Origin: Diploscapter coronatus
Taxonomy: Eukaryota; Nematoda; Chromadorea; Rhabditida; Rhabditidae
Direction: 5' to 3'
Assembly (NCBI GenBank): GCA_964036155.1
Contig: OZ038423.1
Location: forward strand, 2,619,249-2,683,248
DNA length: 64,000 nt
Each line of letters starts with the position of its first letter. Position 1 is the first letter of the stretch. Shown piece by piece: positions 1-12,274 of this stretch. The notes beneath the pieces are model-generated. The model was not told the DNA's origin and searched no databases. It worked only from the letters and a program-made list of their open reading frames with translations. Position numbers and translations under genes: made by a program.

Positions 1-32
1 ATACTGCAAAACCATGGTAGCTTTCAGCAGAC

Positions 33-183
33 TTGCAACGTTTTCGAACCGCGCGGTTAACTGCATGATGAAACGAGATAGTGGATATTTTCGAGAGACA
101 AAATGAAGGTATGCTCACTTTCTCTCGATAAAGCATACTATCTCGTTTCATTCGGTTAACTGCGCGGTGCGAAAACGTTGCAA
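33..183. repeat. Inverted repeat (foldback) upstream of the first visible exon
   Basis: The arms begin TTGCAACGTTTTCG and end CGAAAACGTTGCAA, and the pairing continues inward through CGCGGTTAACTGC and ATGAAACGAGATAGT. The unpaired centre is about 45 bases. It lies in the intron before the exon at 198 and is non-coding. It looks like a short non-autonomous foldback or MITE copy. Confidence 0.75.
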
Positions 184-197
184 CATCTGAATTTCAG

Positions 198-2183
198 GTG
201 TAAAATTACCGAAAAAGGGCAGCTGATAGGGAAATGGGTGTCGTTCGTCTTCGACGAGTGGGAGCTACTGGACGAAAGCAAACCCATCCGACACTACACT
301 GGTTGTTCGGTCAAACTGCGGGTCACCGAGGACAATAACGTCGAAGTGAGCATTGTCAATGATCGACAACTTGAGATAAAATGAGTGATGTATAAATTCG
401 AATATGCAAGGTGTGTATTTCGTATTTTTACAAATAGTCTACCTCGTTACTTAAATATGATGTAATAGCGTAAAGTCTGCTGCAAACAACACGCTAATTA
501 CCGAACATAAAAAATCATTGTCGTTTATTTCGTCTCAAGTAATCGGTCATTGACAATATTTGAAAATCCAATTTATTCAGTTTTACCGGCAAAAATCCGA
601 CCTAGGCAGACTTTCAAGCAGAATAAGAAACTTCTATAGAAAAATGATGCATAGGGGGAGTACGCAACGAGATTTTCACGACAGAAAATTGGCTTAAGCT
701 CTGCCTAGATCTGGGAAAAATTGCATTTAGTGAAAAACAGCGATTTTTGAAGCAAAAGGATAAAAGTGATTGTTCGATATTTTCTTCAAAATTGCTAAAA
801 TTTCCAAATTTGCAGCTGCTCGACACCATTTCCTACGACGGCCGCAGTCATCTAGGAGATCGGGCCGTTTGCAGCTCGAATGTCGGCAACGCGCTCGATT
901 ACCATAACTTCATCGACATCGGTCAGGCTTTTTTCCGAGTTTTAGAGATTTCTCTTGAAAAGTTGATTTTCCGTATTTTCATTAAAAAAAAAGAATCTTT
1001 CATAAATAAAAGCATCTTATGCTCTTGCAAAAATACACTAAAATTTCTAGGAAATGGAAAAAAAATAAAAGAAATTCAGACGGCAGCAAAATCAAAGAGC
1101 TGCCTTGTTGGCTTCGCTGCGAGAAGTACAACAAAGACGTAAGAATTAAAATTTTTCCATTTTAGATATCCTTAAACTTTTATTATATTTCTTGTCCAGG
1201 ATTTTAGCGAGTTTTTAGAGATTTTTTGAATAATACGCGAAAATTTGTACTCTGAACAAATTTTCGACCCTTAATTTTGCTTATTATCGACTTTTAAGAC
1301 CCTTTGATTAGTCAAAAATGTTTAACCTAAATCCTTCGAAAATTTTCAACTTCATTACTTGTCATATTACAAATCATCCCAAGTTTTTTTGTTTGATTTT
1401 AACATATATTCAGATCGGCTGGATGATTGAGGAAATGGTCGATGAGAAAACAGAAAAACGTCGAGAAAATCAGAGATCGAATGGAGATAGCAGAAGGGAG
1501 AACAGGAGAGATGACAGAAGGGAGGACACGAGAAATGACACCAGACGGAACGAGCTCTACTGGCATCCCGAGGAGTACGAAGTGGGAAAATAGATTTTTT
1601 TCTATTTTCTTTCATGTCTTGCTTTCTATCATTAGAATACTTCTTTTTGAATATTATTTGATGGGACATCATCATCATCGAGAATATTTGAATATTTTCT
1701 TTCCTTTCAAAAATTGAACATGGTGTTTTCGAAATTAAAAATATAGACTTTGCAAACGAATTTCATAAATTAGAAAAAAGTGAAGTTTACTCTCTTCCCA
1801 AATTGACGAGACTTTGCCTGTGCGATTTGCGCCACGCGAGTTTTATCGTTACTCGTGAGCGGCTGCGTCGCGTCTTTCCTACTTTCTCTTACACCAGATT
1901 GGACAATCTGATGTAATGAGGGATAGTGCATTTTCGCGAGAGCAAGGAAAAGCGCTACACAGCCGCTCGCGGACAACAATAACACTCCGAGTGGCGTGCA
2001 AATCGCACAGGTAAAAGCCCTGTCAAATTGAGAAGAGATTAGAAAGAAATAATCGAAAAATGTGGGATTTTTGAGGATATCGTCAATCACGTGCGTCGTC
2101 TGATGCGATCACCAGATGTGGCGGATGCGATGCGGAATATCAGTGAAGAGCAGTTCGACAGACTCCGAAGGATGATCGGCTAA
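198..2183 (+). CDS. 3' part of an unrecognised multi-exon gene
   Basis: Five exons fit one reading frame: 198-345, 816-921, 1080-1138, 1414-1581 and 2043-2183, ending in TAA. All junction phases agree and the exons are more GC-rich than the introns. The visible product is about 206 residues, and the 5' end lies outside the window. Exon 1 includes KGQLIGKWVSFVFDEWELLD; exons 2 and 3 include cysteines in ELPCWLRCEKYN; exon 4 has an Arg/Asp/Asn-rich low-complexity stretch (RRENRRDDRRED); the last exon encodes a helical tail ending EEQFDRLRRMIG. I recognise no domain. An alternative is that exon 1 reads through to the TGA at 382-384 and belongs to another gene. I prefer splicing at GAA|GTGAGC (345/346) because the phase matches the exon at 816. 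The acceptor at 2042 (GATTAG) is unusual and directly follows a large foldback. Confidence 0.5.
1791..2036. repeat. Long imperfect inverted repeat in the last intron
   Basis: The arms are about 85 bases each. The left arm starts CTCTTCCCAAATTGACGAG and the right arm ends TGTCAAATTGAGAAGAG. Internal paired blocks include CCTGTGCGATTTGC with GCAAATCGCACAGG and GAGCGGCTG with CAGCCGCTC. The element is GC-richer than the surrounding intron. Its right end is only about six bases from the acceptor of the following exon. Confidence 0.8.
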
Positions 2184-2796
2184 CCAACTGAACTCTTCGA
2201 CCAGAAAAATAATCCGACTAATTTTGGCTGCGAGTACTTTTATCCCATACGCGTGAGTATATCTCTCATGAGTGAGTACTTTCCTCCCAGGTGCTATTTC
2301 TTCTTTTTCTTTTTGGAAGGAAAGTACCCCCACTCGTTATACAAAACTACTCGTGGTCGTTAATTTTTTACCATTTTGAACTTTCATGATATCACAAAAA
2401 ATTACAACATGAAATTTTAACTCTATTTTATCTTTTCTTTCGAATTTTCTTTTTATCTTGAAAGTATGATCCAAGTATTCAGCCGTTTATTCGCTGGGCT
2501 TATTCTCATAAAATTGAAAGATTTCGCTCTACTTTTTGAAAGGGCTAACGATCAGATTTTTATATCTGGAAAGATTAGTTAGTAAAAATTAGGGAATTCT
2601 TTTCATTCTTATCATAAAATTCGCCGACTTCGTCATCCTAGTGGTTTATTCCAATTTCTAGTCTATTCCTTGGTGCTTTTTATGATAATAATATCCAATA
2701 CAAATTTATTTTACAAGAGGTGAGACAATTTCTTTAAAAAGTAATTGGAAACCCGAAAACATACCCGTCTTCAAAAGTCATAATTTGAAAAGCAAG
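2184..2796. other. Convergent intergenic spacer
   Basis: AT-rich spacer between two convergent genes. It holds the 3' untranslated regions of both. I see no further gene, RNA or strong repeat in it. Confidence 0.6.
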
Positions 2797-4319
2797 TTAT
2801 TGCGACTCGTCATCTCGCACTTTCATATATTTCACGAAAATTTCCGTCAGAGGGCTGTGCGAGATCTGAAATAATAAAATGAAGAAATTTTAAAAATATT
2901 TTTTAAAAGAAAAACCAGTCCTGGTAAATTTCAGCAAAAATCGAAACTTTAAGTTTTTTTCTCGAAATTTCAATTCTCACCTCTCCCAGAAACTGCAGGT
3001 GGTCGTTGAAGAAACAGTGGCGGTCGCTCATTTCATTGATGCCGGCGTTGGGGTTCTGAATTTGTTTATTATTTAAAAAAATGTAATTTTCAAGTTTTCC
3101 TGATAAATTGCATTTCTAATGAATGATTATGCGCCATTCATTTACTTTACATTACATAACAAACCAAAAAGATTTTATATGAGTGAGAAAATAATTTAAC
3201 AAAAATAGGAAAAAGCTAGAAAACTTAGAAAAGAATTAAAACTATGAAATAGGAAAGAAAAATAGTAAAAATTGAGGGAAAAAACCTACCAGACAGAGAA
3301 ACTTAGGCGGAGGCAGGTAGGGCTGATCGCAGACGAACACGTTGCACCGCTTCCTGTCGTACTCGTTCAGCTCCGCGGCAGAAAGTTGCAGGCCTTTTGT
3401 TCTGAAGTTTTTTTTTTTCAATTTTGATCAAATTCTTTCAGATTTTCATGGAAATTTTTTTTTTTTTTTTTTTTTTAATTTCTTACACGCTTTCATGAAA
3501 ATCATTGAAAATTGCAACATTTTAAAATTGTCATGGAAGAATGATTTTTTAAAATATTTGTTTGAAAGCAAATTAAAAGTCGCCCACTTCTTATTGGACC
3601 GTCTCTTAGGTGCCTTAATGGATGTTTCTGGAGCGTTGTTGGTGCTGGAATCTCTCGAGTTCTCGTCGTTCTGAGAATCGTCAAAGGGCACGACGATGGT
3701 AGTCAGATTCGAAGGGTCGTCGTCGTCTTCCAGAGTGACCATTTCTGGAGCGAGGATTACGGTAAGGTTCTAGAGCATTTTTTTCTACAATTTTTTACAG
3801 AAGAAATCAGGAAATGTGGTTGATGTTGGTTTTCAAATCATCATCTTTAGAACAAGGATTACAGTAGTTTTCTGGAGCTATCCTTTTTCTTTAAAATTCA
3901 TCAAACTATCCAATTAGGTTTCAAAAACTTTGAAGATAAATCGTGATTTTCCAAACCTCAATATATTTAATGTCGGTATTTCAGAAATTTTATCCGGATT
4001 TTGTCAATTTAAAAAATAATAATTTTAAAATTCGACCCCCTTTTTGACGAGGCATTGCGCTCGGTCGCTTGCCCGTCCTCCTGTACTCCTGGTACGTGGC
4101 TTCGACCTGAAAAATCATTTAAAGATTTAGAAAAGGAAGTTTAAAAATTCCAATTTGTCAGAAAAAAGTTAAGAATTGATAGAAAAAGTAAAAATTGTCA
4201 GCAAACAACTTTAGAAAGTATCTTTTTTAATTTAAAAATACCTTGTCATAGAGATCGTGCATGCTGGTCTTCTTCTTGGATTTCTTGAATTTCGGCCCGC
4301 CGCTCCACTTTCCGGGCAT
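2797..4319 (-). CDS. Unrecognised basic protein of 186 residues
   Basis: Six exons on the minus strand: 4319-4242, 4106-4037, 3744-3588, 3401-3290, 3055-2981 and 2865-2797. All phases fit and the total is 561 bases including TAA. The product starts MPGKWSGGPKFKKSKKKTSM, a lysine-rich N terminus that could act as a nuclear or RNA-binding signal (inference). An acidic, Ser/Asn-rich middle follows (TLEDDDDPSN, residues about 52-61), then a better-structured C-terminal half with a CNVFVCDQPYLPPPKF stretch and FLCLNPNAGINEMSDRHCFF. There is no signal peptide or membrane segment. I do not recognise the family; the C-terminal region looks conserved enough to be a real domain. The gene is divergent from hyou-1, with 355 bp between start codons. 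Confidence 0.7.
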
Positions 4320-4674
4320 TTTTCGAAATTTTTAATAATAGAAGTTCTGAAATTTGAAAATTTCTCGAAATAGAACTACGCAGATGTCGTGTAAATTCAG
4401 GGAAGCCATTATTTATACTAGGAATAGGCCGGCCTATGTACACGTAAGTTTTCAAATCGGCCAATTATTCTCGCGAATTTTCGATTTCCGCTTTGATTTT
4501 TTATTCTAATCTTCTGAATTTTGTGATCTCTTGAATTTTCCAAATTTTCTTGGGCGTTCGAGTACAAATTTAGGGAGGTATCTAAAACTTTCACCATGAA
4601 AATACAAGAGACCTCTTGAAATTATATTTCTTCTTAAGTGTGTTTTCCTTAATTCTGTTATTTCAGGAACTTCA
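4320..4674. promoter_or_regulatory. Shared divergent promoter region, with hyou-1 trans-splice-like site
   Basis: This is the only sequence between the two divergent start codons, so it must hold both promoters. A TTATTTCAG at about 4658-4666, eight bases before the hyou-1 ATG, resembles a spliced-leader acceptor. TTCTCGAA at 4362-4369 followed by ATAGAA resembles an imperfect heat-shock element. TACACGTAAG near 4440 has an ACGT core as in unfolded-protein-response sites. These site assignments are by eye only. Confidence 0.4.
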
Positions 4675-7600
4675 ATGATGGGTCTCTCGTTAATGCGGCT
4701 TCTGAACGTCTTCTTACTATCAATATTGATCGCCAAACAAGCGGGTTCGGAGATTTGCACTTTCATTTTCATCGAAAATCTATTTGTCATCAGGCTTTAA
4801 AAAATGTTAAAGATATGTTTTTTCATCAGATTTTCTAAAACATTATTATTTTGGAAAATTCGAGAATTTCTTAAAAATAGAAAAAATATGAAATTCAAAA
4901 TATTCCAGAGGCAGCCCTAGCGGCGATGTCTATCGATCTCGGCTCACAGTACATCAAAATCGGCCTCGTCAAGCCGGGCGTTCCCATGGAAATCGTTCTC
5001 AACAAGGAGTCGCGCAGGTACTAAATTAAAGAAATAGTAAAGTTTTAAAATTAATGCTCTTAGATTAAAAAATCAGACTTTAGTACTCTAAGTTTAAAGA
5101 AACTCCGATTTCAGGAAGACACCCAATGTGATTACGATTCGGAATGGAGAAAGGCTTTTTGCTGAAGCGGCTGCAGCCATGGTCCGATTTTTTTACTTTA
5201 AGAGAACAATAATAAAAATTTCTTTTAGCGAAAGCAAAATCCATTTTTAAGATGTCATTTTCAATCTTTTTCTCAAAATTATCTTTCATTATCTACTATA
5301 GTGTTGTTCAAACGATTACAGAAAAAAATCTTTTTTTTCTAATTTTCTGAAGCATAGCTTTAAAGATAAAATATCACGAAAAAAAGTCCGAGATTTTTTC
5401 AAATTTGACTTGCAGCTCTCGAAATACCCACAATCGACATACCAATATCTCCTCTCACTGCTCGCGCAACAGAATGGCGATCCCTCGATTGCTCTGTACA
5501 AGGAGCGATTCCCGTTCGCTTCGTTTGAATTCGATGAAACCAGAAATACTGTTCTTTTTCCGTCCGAGTAAGCGTTTTTATCTTTTATTTTAGAAAATCT
5601 TGAATTTTATATAATTTTTTGAGTTATTTTTCTAAGAAAAAATCATCTCTGAAATGTCTACACAAAATTTGATTTTTTTTTCGACTTTCTCCTAAAAATT
5701 AAATCTTTAGCTCCGAAAAATACAACATTGAAGCGCTGCTGGCTATGATTTTGTGGCATGCTAAAGTGACGACCGAGGCTTACGCGGGGCAGTCTGTCAA
5801 GGTAGTTTTAATTTTATTTTTTCGCAAACTAATTATTTTTGCCTTAGGACGTCGTGATAACCATCCCGATTTGGTTCAATCAAAAGGAAAGACGAGCTTT
5901 GTCCGTGGCTGCGGATATTGCAGGCCTGAATCTACTCCAGGTATTCTTTCTGAAAATCGATTTTTTTATCGAGAAGATTTTACCTTTATTTACCACAAAC
6001 TTATAAAACTTTCTTTAATTTAAAACAACAAAAAAACGATTAGTTTCAGTTGCTAAACGATGGTTCCGCAGCAGCCCTCAATTACGGAGTTTTCCGACGA
6101 AAGGAGATCACCGAAACTCCTCAGACGATGCTCATTTATGATGTGGGAGCGGCCAAGGTATTTTTTGTCAATTTTTAGACACTAAAAATAGCACACGAGT
6201 GTGAGATACGCAAAGAAGACATGCTCTTTTCCTCTCTCGCCTTCACGTGAGCGTGAACGGAGTATGAACGCGCCCTTAAAGATGTTCTAACTCCAGACGA
6301 CCGCAACGATCGTGGAATACGTCCTGGAATCAGAAAGGAAAGACGGGAAGGACAAGAACCCGGTTGTGAGGACGATTGGGGTCGGGTTCGACAGAACGCT
6401 GGGCGGCCTGGAAATCACCCTCAGAGTGCAGAAACATTTGGAGAAGGTATTTTTATCTTTCACGTTTGGTTATTTTTTAATGACAATAATTCGAAAGGTA
6501 GAGAATTTTCAAAAACGACTATCTTTCGAAAATTGTACGATTTGAGAGATACGGATATTTTTTGAATGTTTTTTCTTATTGTCTTCAATTTTAGATTTTC
6601 CGAGAAACCGTCAAAACCAGCAAGGACATTTCGACGAATGCGAGAAGCATGGGCAAACTGCACAAGGAAGCAGAGCGGGTTAAGCAGGTCATTTCATCAA
6701 ATTTACTCCTTTGTTCCGATGGAAGCACGAGAATTCTAATTACTGAAGCTTTTATCTTATTTTGATCAGAACCAGACTTGCAAATAAATAACCGCAACCG
6801 CGATTTGGTTGTGATTGGGAAAATTTTAGAAGATGCGGTGCAGTTGCCAATTTTTAGAAAAAAAAAAAAAGTTTCAAGCCTGATCCGAACTTCCTTTGAA
6901 ACATGTATTTTGTGTTTTTAAATGAAAATTGAAAATTCAACTATTATTATTTTTCAGGTTCTTTCCGCCAACAAAGAAACATTCGCCCAGATTGAGGCCG
7001 TACACGAGGAGCAGAATTTCCGGGCCAAAGTCACGAGGGAGGACTTGGAAGCGATGATCAAAGACCTGGAGCCTCAATTCGTGCAGCCCGTCAAGGACGC
7101 TCTCGCCATGGCTGAAAAGAGCATCGAACAGGTATTTTTGAAATTTGGTCATTTTTGCCATATAAAGTCAATAAATTAGTACCTAATTGCTAATTAATTA
7201 CTCCTTAGCCCTATCAAATTTAAATATGCGAATTTGATAGGGCTAACGACTAATTGGGCACTAATTTATTGACTTTATATATGGTAAAAATGCTCATAAA
7301 AGAAAAAAGTCCATCCAGTCATTCTATAGCTCAAAGATTGAAACATAAATTTACCAGATCGACCAAGTGGTGCTGATGGGTGCGGGCACTCGAGTGCCTC
7401 GGATTCAGGAGGCGATCAAGGAGGTATTCGGCGAGAAGGAGATCGGCAAGTTCCTCAACACCGACGAGGCCATCGCGCTGGGTTAGTCAATTTAAACATT
7501 TACTGGCTCCTTGTAGTTCCCACCCTTTTTTGGAAAATAGTGTGGGAAAAGAAAAAGCGGGTGGGAACTATGAGAGATCTAAAATTCTTATAAAAATTAT

Positions 7601-10600
7601 GGAGTTCAATTTGTAATAAAAATATGTTTTCTAATTTCAGGAGCCGTCTACCAAGCCGCCCACTTGTCGAAGTCGTTCAAGGTTTTGCCGTTCGCTGTGC
7701 ATGAAATGATTCTCTATCCAATCCAGGTGATTTTTCAAAGTTATTACTTTTTAAACAATCGATGTTTTTTTTTCAAAAACTGCAAATCAATTTTTTTTTA
7801 TCTTCCACTAAAAATTGGTGTTTCAAGAAAAGAAATAAAGCCGTAAATTTGAGGTGAACTTCCAATCGAAGACGGAAAGTGGCGAGATGAAAGACGTTTC
7901 CCGAGCGATTTTCGGCTTCAAAACGCATTATCCCGCTGCCAAGAAAATCGTCTCTTTCCAGTCCTACTCCGACGACTTCGAGGTAGTTTTTAGACCAAAT
8001 TTCGAAAGAAAAATATCTAAAAGTTTGATATTTCTTGAACATTTCTCTTTTACCAAATCTAGGAAAGTTTTTCTCTTATTAAAAGTTATCGAACAAACTT
8101 GAAAATTGGTATTTTTTCAGAAAATATTTTTAAAAAATGGCTCAAAATTTCTATTTTAAAATAAATATTTTCAGGTCTACCTGAACTACGGCAATCTGGA
8201 CCATCTCAAGCATGATCAGCTCATGTAACTTTAAAAATTCTGATTTTCCAAAACAACAAAACAATTCAGACAACTCGGCGCCTTGAATTTGTCATCGATT
8301 TCTATCAAAGGAGTCAAAGACGCGATTTCCAAGGAAGTCACCAGCGAGGAGATGGAATTCAAGGTGAAATTTGAATCTTTATTCGACTACTTTTTCATCA
8401 TTACATTTCTATAATTTTCATAGCAAAGTACTCGCATAAACTTCATTTCCTTCGAAATGGCAAATCGAAAAAGTATACTCGAAAGAAATAGTAGTATGCA
8501 AAAATCAGAATAGCCAAGTTAATTTGTCTACATATCCATAACTTTGAAGTATATTTTTTATTGACTGCTAATTTGAAATAAGTGATTGCTTTTCAGGGCA
8601 TCAAGACGAGTTTTGCCATCGATCTTTCGGGAGTCGTCACTATCGCTAAGTCCGAAGTCGTCGTGGATCGAAAACCTACTGAAGAGGGTAATCTTTTCCG
8701 AATTTGCATTTTAAGCTCGATTTTTTGCTTTCAAATTTTTATTTCCATTTCATCAATAGCCTCAAACATTGAATCTCCAATTTGAAGTTTTCAATCAATT
8801 TTCTCTGAAACCTAGCTTTTTTTTCGAATTTTCGAGATTTATCAGTTTTCAGAGCTCTCGACCTACCAAACCGAACTGAAAGAGTTCGAAGAATGGGAGA
8901 AGGCCGAAAAAGCGAGACTGGAACAGGAGAGGAAGGAGAAAGAAGCTAAGAAGAAGGCTGAAAAAGAAGCGAAAGAGAAGAAGAAGAACGCTGATGAGAC
9001 TGAGAAAGACAAGGAAAAAGAAAATGGTAAGGTCTTCCAACAAATATTCGTAGACGGTGTGATGACATAAAAGTCGGAGCGACAGTGTTATGAATAGAAA
9101 ATAGCATAACAATGGTGAGAAGTAGTGTGGGGAAAGATGGATAAAAATATTATGCTCTTAATTCACCGCATTATCACTAGTTTACATTTTTTTTTAAATT
9201 TCAATACAATACTTTGCCAACAATTTTTCATTAGTAGAAAGTACTCATTCTATCAAATTTTTGCAAATGATCGGTTTTCAGAAGTTCCGGAGACTGAATC
9301 CAAAGAACCGGCATCTGAAGACGAGAAAGAAGAACCGGAAAAGAGTTCAACTGATGAAGATGAGAAAGAGAAAATTGAAGAGAAGAAGGTTTGAATGAAA
9401 TTTTCTAATATTACTTTGATTTTTCTGAAAAATATTTACAAGTGCAACGACAATCAGCGCTAAAATTGATTAAATTTTAACTCGTTTGAAATATTTTCTA
9501 ATTTCTTTTTTTGCCAATTTTTCTAATTTATAGAAAAAAGCTTGAGTTTCGGGAAATCATCTTTGAAAAAGTCGATTTTTTCTGCGACATTTCAAGTAAT
9601 TTTTCATAATTTCTAGCATAATTTTTATTAATGAAATTCCAGGAAACCAAGGTCGAGAAGAAAAAGAAGCCCATCGAACCTAAAACGAAGACCACGAAAG
9701 TGCCCCTGGAAGTGGACGTCGGCAGGAAGGATTTGCCCGATTTCACCCCGGAACAGATCACCCAGTTCAAGGAAATGTGGGGTTTTAAAATGTTATTAAA
9801 AAATTTTAAATCGAATTTTTTCAAGAGAAAAATATCAATCTAAGGACAACCTACTAAAGATTATTACAAAAGCAAGTTTCTAAAGGGTAAAAAATAAGAA
9901 AGAGAACAAATGGAATGGAAAAAAATAACTAAAATTAGAAGGAAAACGTATAAATAAAATAGTACAAATTAAAAGAATAAAAATAATTTTAGCCTGTCTC
10001 GATTCTACAAGGCTGAAAAGGAGAAGCACGAGAGGGATGAAGCGATGAACGGACTTGAGGCTCTGGTCTACGATTTGGGCATCAAAATCGAGGACGGTGA
10101 GGAATTCGCGGAATTCTTGACTAAAGAGGAGAAAGAAAAAATTGCCGTGGAGGTATATTTTAAAAAAGTTTTTTTATTAAAAAATCAAGATTTTCATTCT
10201 GAACTTTTTATATACTAAACAGGTCTTAAAATCTTTGATTCTCAGATATTTTCTCCATAAGAACAGTTAGCACAAGCAAATAAAAATATTTCCCCTGCAT
10301 TTTGAACAGGGATTTTCTGAAACAGGCAAAAAATTGAATTTTTCAGGTGAAACGGCTGAGAGTTTGGCTGGAAGACGAGGCCGGCGTCGAGACGAAAACA
10401 GAGGAATTCATCAGCGAGAAGAAGATTCTCGATGATCTTTCGGCCAAGGGGCATTACAGGAAGAAACAGAGATTGGTAAATTTATATTTTTAAAATCTAA
10501 ATTTGAATGGTTCTTCTACTTTATGGCGATTTCACGATATTAGACGAAATAGTGTAGAAGCAAAGTTATTTTTCTAGACGCTTCAGAAAACTCTTAAAAA

Positions 10601-12274
10601 TTTCAAAAGTCGAAATAGTGTAAATAGCTCTGATTGGTTAAAATATGAATTTCATGATTCCATAATGTTAAAATTGCAAATTCGACAAAAATTGAGAGAA
10701 AAAAAGTAAAAAATCGATTTTTGACCGATTTTAGGAAATGCCAAAGGCCGTAGAGGCCTTAGATTCGATGTTCAACCACTCATCGGTGTTCCTTGCGACC
10801 GCGCTCAACCTCACCAATGGAGAGGATCCCGTCTTCACCGAGACAGAACTCGAGGTTTTCTATTATTTGTTTTGGGCCTGTTCAGACGTTAGTTGCAATG
10901 CAACTTGCAACTAAGTCTGAGTGGGCTCTTTCAGAAACTTAGTTATCGTGCTCGACAATGGAAGGAGCGCGCTCCAATGCAAAAGAAGTATTTCCCCCTT
11001 TTCTTTTTCTCCCCAATAACGGGCGAAACGAGGGAAACCACTCATTTCGCATTAGAGCGCGCTCTTTCCAGCGCCAAATTTTAGCGGTGAGCACGATAGC
11101 ATTTATAAATTATCCATTTATTTCAATAGTTTTATCGTAGTTTTAATTTAATTAAATTCAAGTGAATTGGTCAAAACAGTTAACCTAAATGCTCGAGCTT
11201 TCCATAAGAAATCTTGAAACTTTCTTTTTCAAGTTAAATTTCTGAATTCAATACTAGAAACAATTCTTTAGTCAGAATTTCGTCGTTGTTTGAAAAGATG
11301 AGAGTTTTGAATGTGCTTTTATTACAATTTTCAACTTCATGCGTAAAATCTTGAAATACTGCATCTTTTTTTCCTTCAAAAAGTGATTTTTGCAAATTTT
11401 CAGGTGCTCTCAAAACTCATCGACACAACGACCGAGTGGTGGACGGAGAAACAAGAGGCCTATGTCAAACAGGCCAAACATGAAGACCCCATTGTTACCA
11501 CTATAGATGTCGCCGAGAAGGTGGGAAGTTTTATGATTCAAAATCATTGAAATTTTTCTTGAAGAAAGCTTATTCAAGCGAAAACTTTATTTTTTTGTAT
11601 CTTTCAAATTTTTGCTAGAATGAAAACGCGAATTTTATTTTCATCATTTTAAACGAAAATAGCAGTGAGAACAATTTCGTTTTAAACATTTTTTTAAGTT
11701 TCATATTTATTGGGCTTATTCCCAGTCAAGATTAAGAATGTTTACTTTGAATTCTTTTTAATTTTACAACAAAACAAAAATTCTTTACCTTTGGCATAGG
11801 TTTCAATTTATTGCTTATATAAAACGAACATTTCATCTTCAATACAGATGTGATTTTTTTAACCGAAAGTTAGCGATATTTTATGACTTAATTTCACAAG
11901 TTCCAGATCCGGGACCTCGATCGCGAGGTGAAGTACCTGCTGAACAAGCTGAAGATGTTCGTTCCTAAGAAGAAGCCGGCAGAGAAGAAAAAGAACGAGA
12001 CGACCGAGGAGGGTGCAGAAAAAGAGGGTAAAGACGCAGAGGAGGCCACTCCCAAATCGGATGAACAGCAAGAGATACCTCCTACTGAAGAGAAGGTAAA
12101 TTTTATTTTTGAAAGATCATCAGAATTATCCATTTTGAGGAATATTTTGAATTAAAATTAGAAAATTTTTAAGTTTTATTAAAATTTTTGAAGTTTAAAT
12201 TTTAAAAAATTTAGACAGAAGAACCGACGACAGAGGAAAAAGAAAAGAAAGACCACGACCCGCAAGAGCTGTGA
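4675..12274 (+). CDS. hyou-1: Hypoxia up-regulated protein 1 / Grp170, ER Hsp70-like chaperone
   Basis: Twenty-five exons give 956 residues; all phases close and the exon total is 2871 bases. HYOU1/Grp170 is an Hsp110-type chaperone of the ER lumen and a nucleotide exchange factor for BiP. A signal peptide ([20 protein letters not shown]) is followed directly by the phosphate-binding segment [14 protein letters not shown]. Family blocks are clear: [39 protein letters not shown], the adenosine-loop region [16 protein letters not shown], and [16 protein letters not shown] Lys/Glu-rich charged loop spans about residues 561-700, followed by the helical C-terminal region with WLEDEAG, FNHSSVF and [11 protein letters not shown]. 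The length is close to the human protein. The tail is HDPQEL instead of the usual KDEL/NDEL type. The acceptor before exon 13 (TTTGAG at 7848-7853) is atypical. Expression is probably induced by ER stress (family knowledge). Confidence 0.96.
7150..7292. repeat. Inverted repeat in hyou-1 intron 10
   Basis: The left arm runs from CATTTTTGCCATATAAAGTC to AATTAG; the right arm is its near-complement ending TATATGGTAAAAATG. A second nested palindrome (GCCCTATCAAATT / AATTTGATAGGGC) occupies the centre. It is probably a MITE-like insertion. Confidence 0.75.
7505..7578 (+). repeat. Short foldback element, GAAATAGT-core family, copy 1
   Basis: Layout is GGCTCCTTGTAGTTCCCACC, a T-run, then GGAAAATAGTGTGGGAAAAG, then GGGTGGGAACTATGAGAGAT. 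The arms pair with each other. The centre matches the other copies at 13638, 25295, 35058, 52255 and 56206. It sits in hyou-1 intron 11. Confidence 0.75.
10883..11098. repeat. Two adjacent hairpins in hyou-1 intron 22
   Basis: The first (10883-10920) pairs CAGACGTTAGTTGCAA with TTGCAACTAAGTCTG. The second (about 10946-11098) pairs ATCGTGCTCGACAATGG and GGAGCGCGCT with AGCGCGCTC and GTGAGCACGAT. Both are non-coding. Confidence 0.7.

Noticed and set aside
8849..9112. Long hydrophobic Leu/Phe ORF on the minus strand
   Set aside because: It is the complement of the Lys/Glu-rich charged loop of hyou-1; such codons read backwards always give Leu/Phe/Ser.
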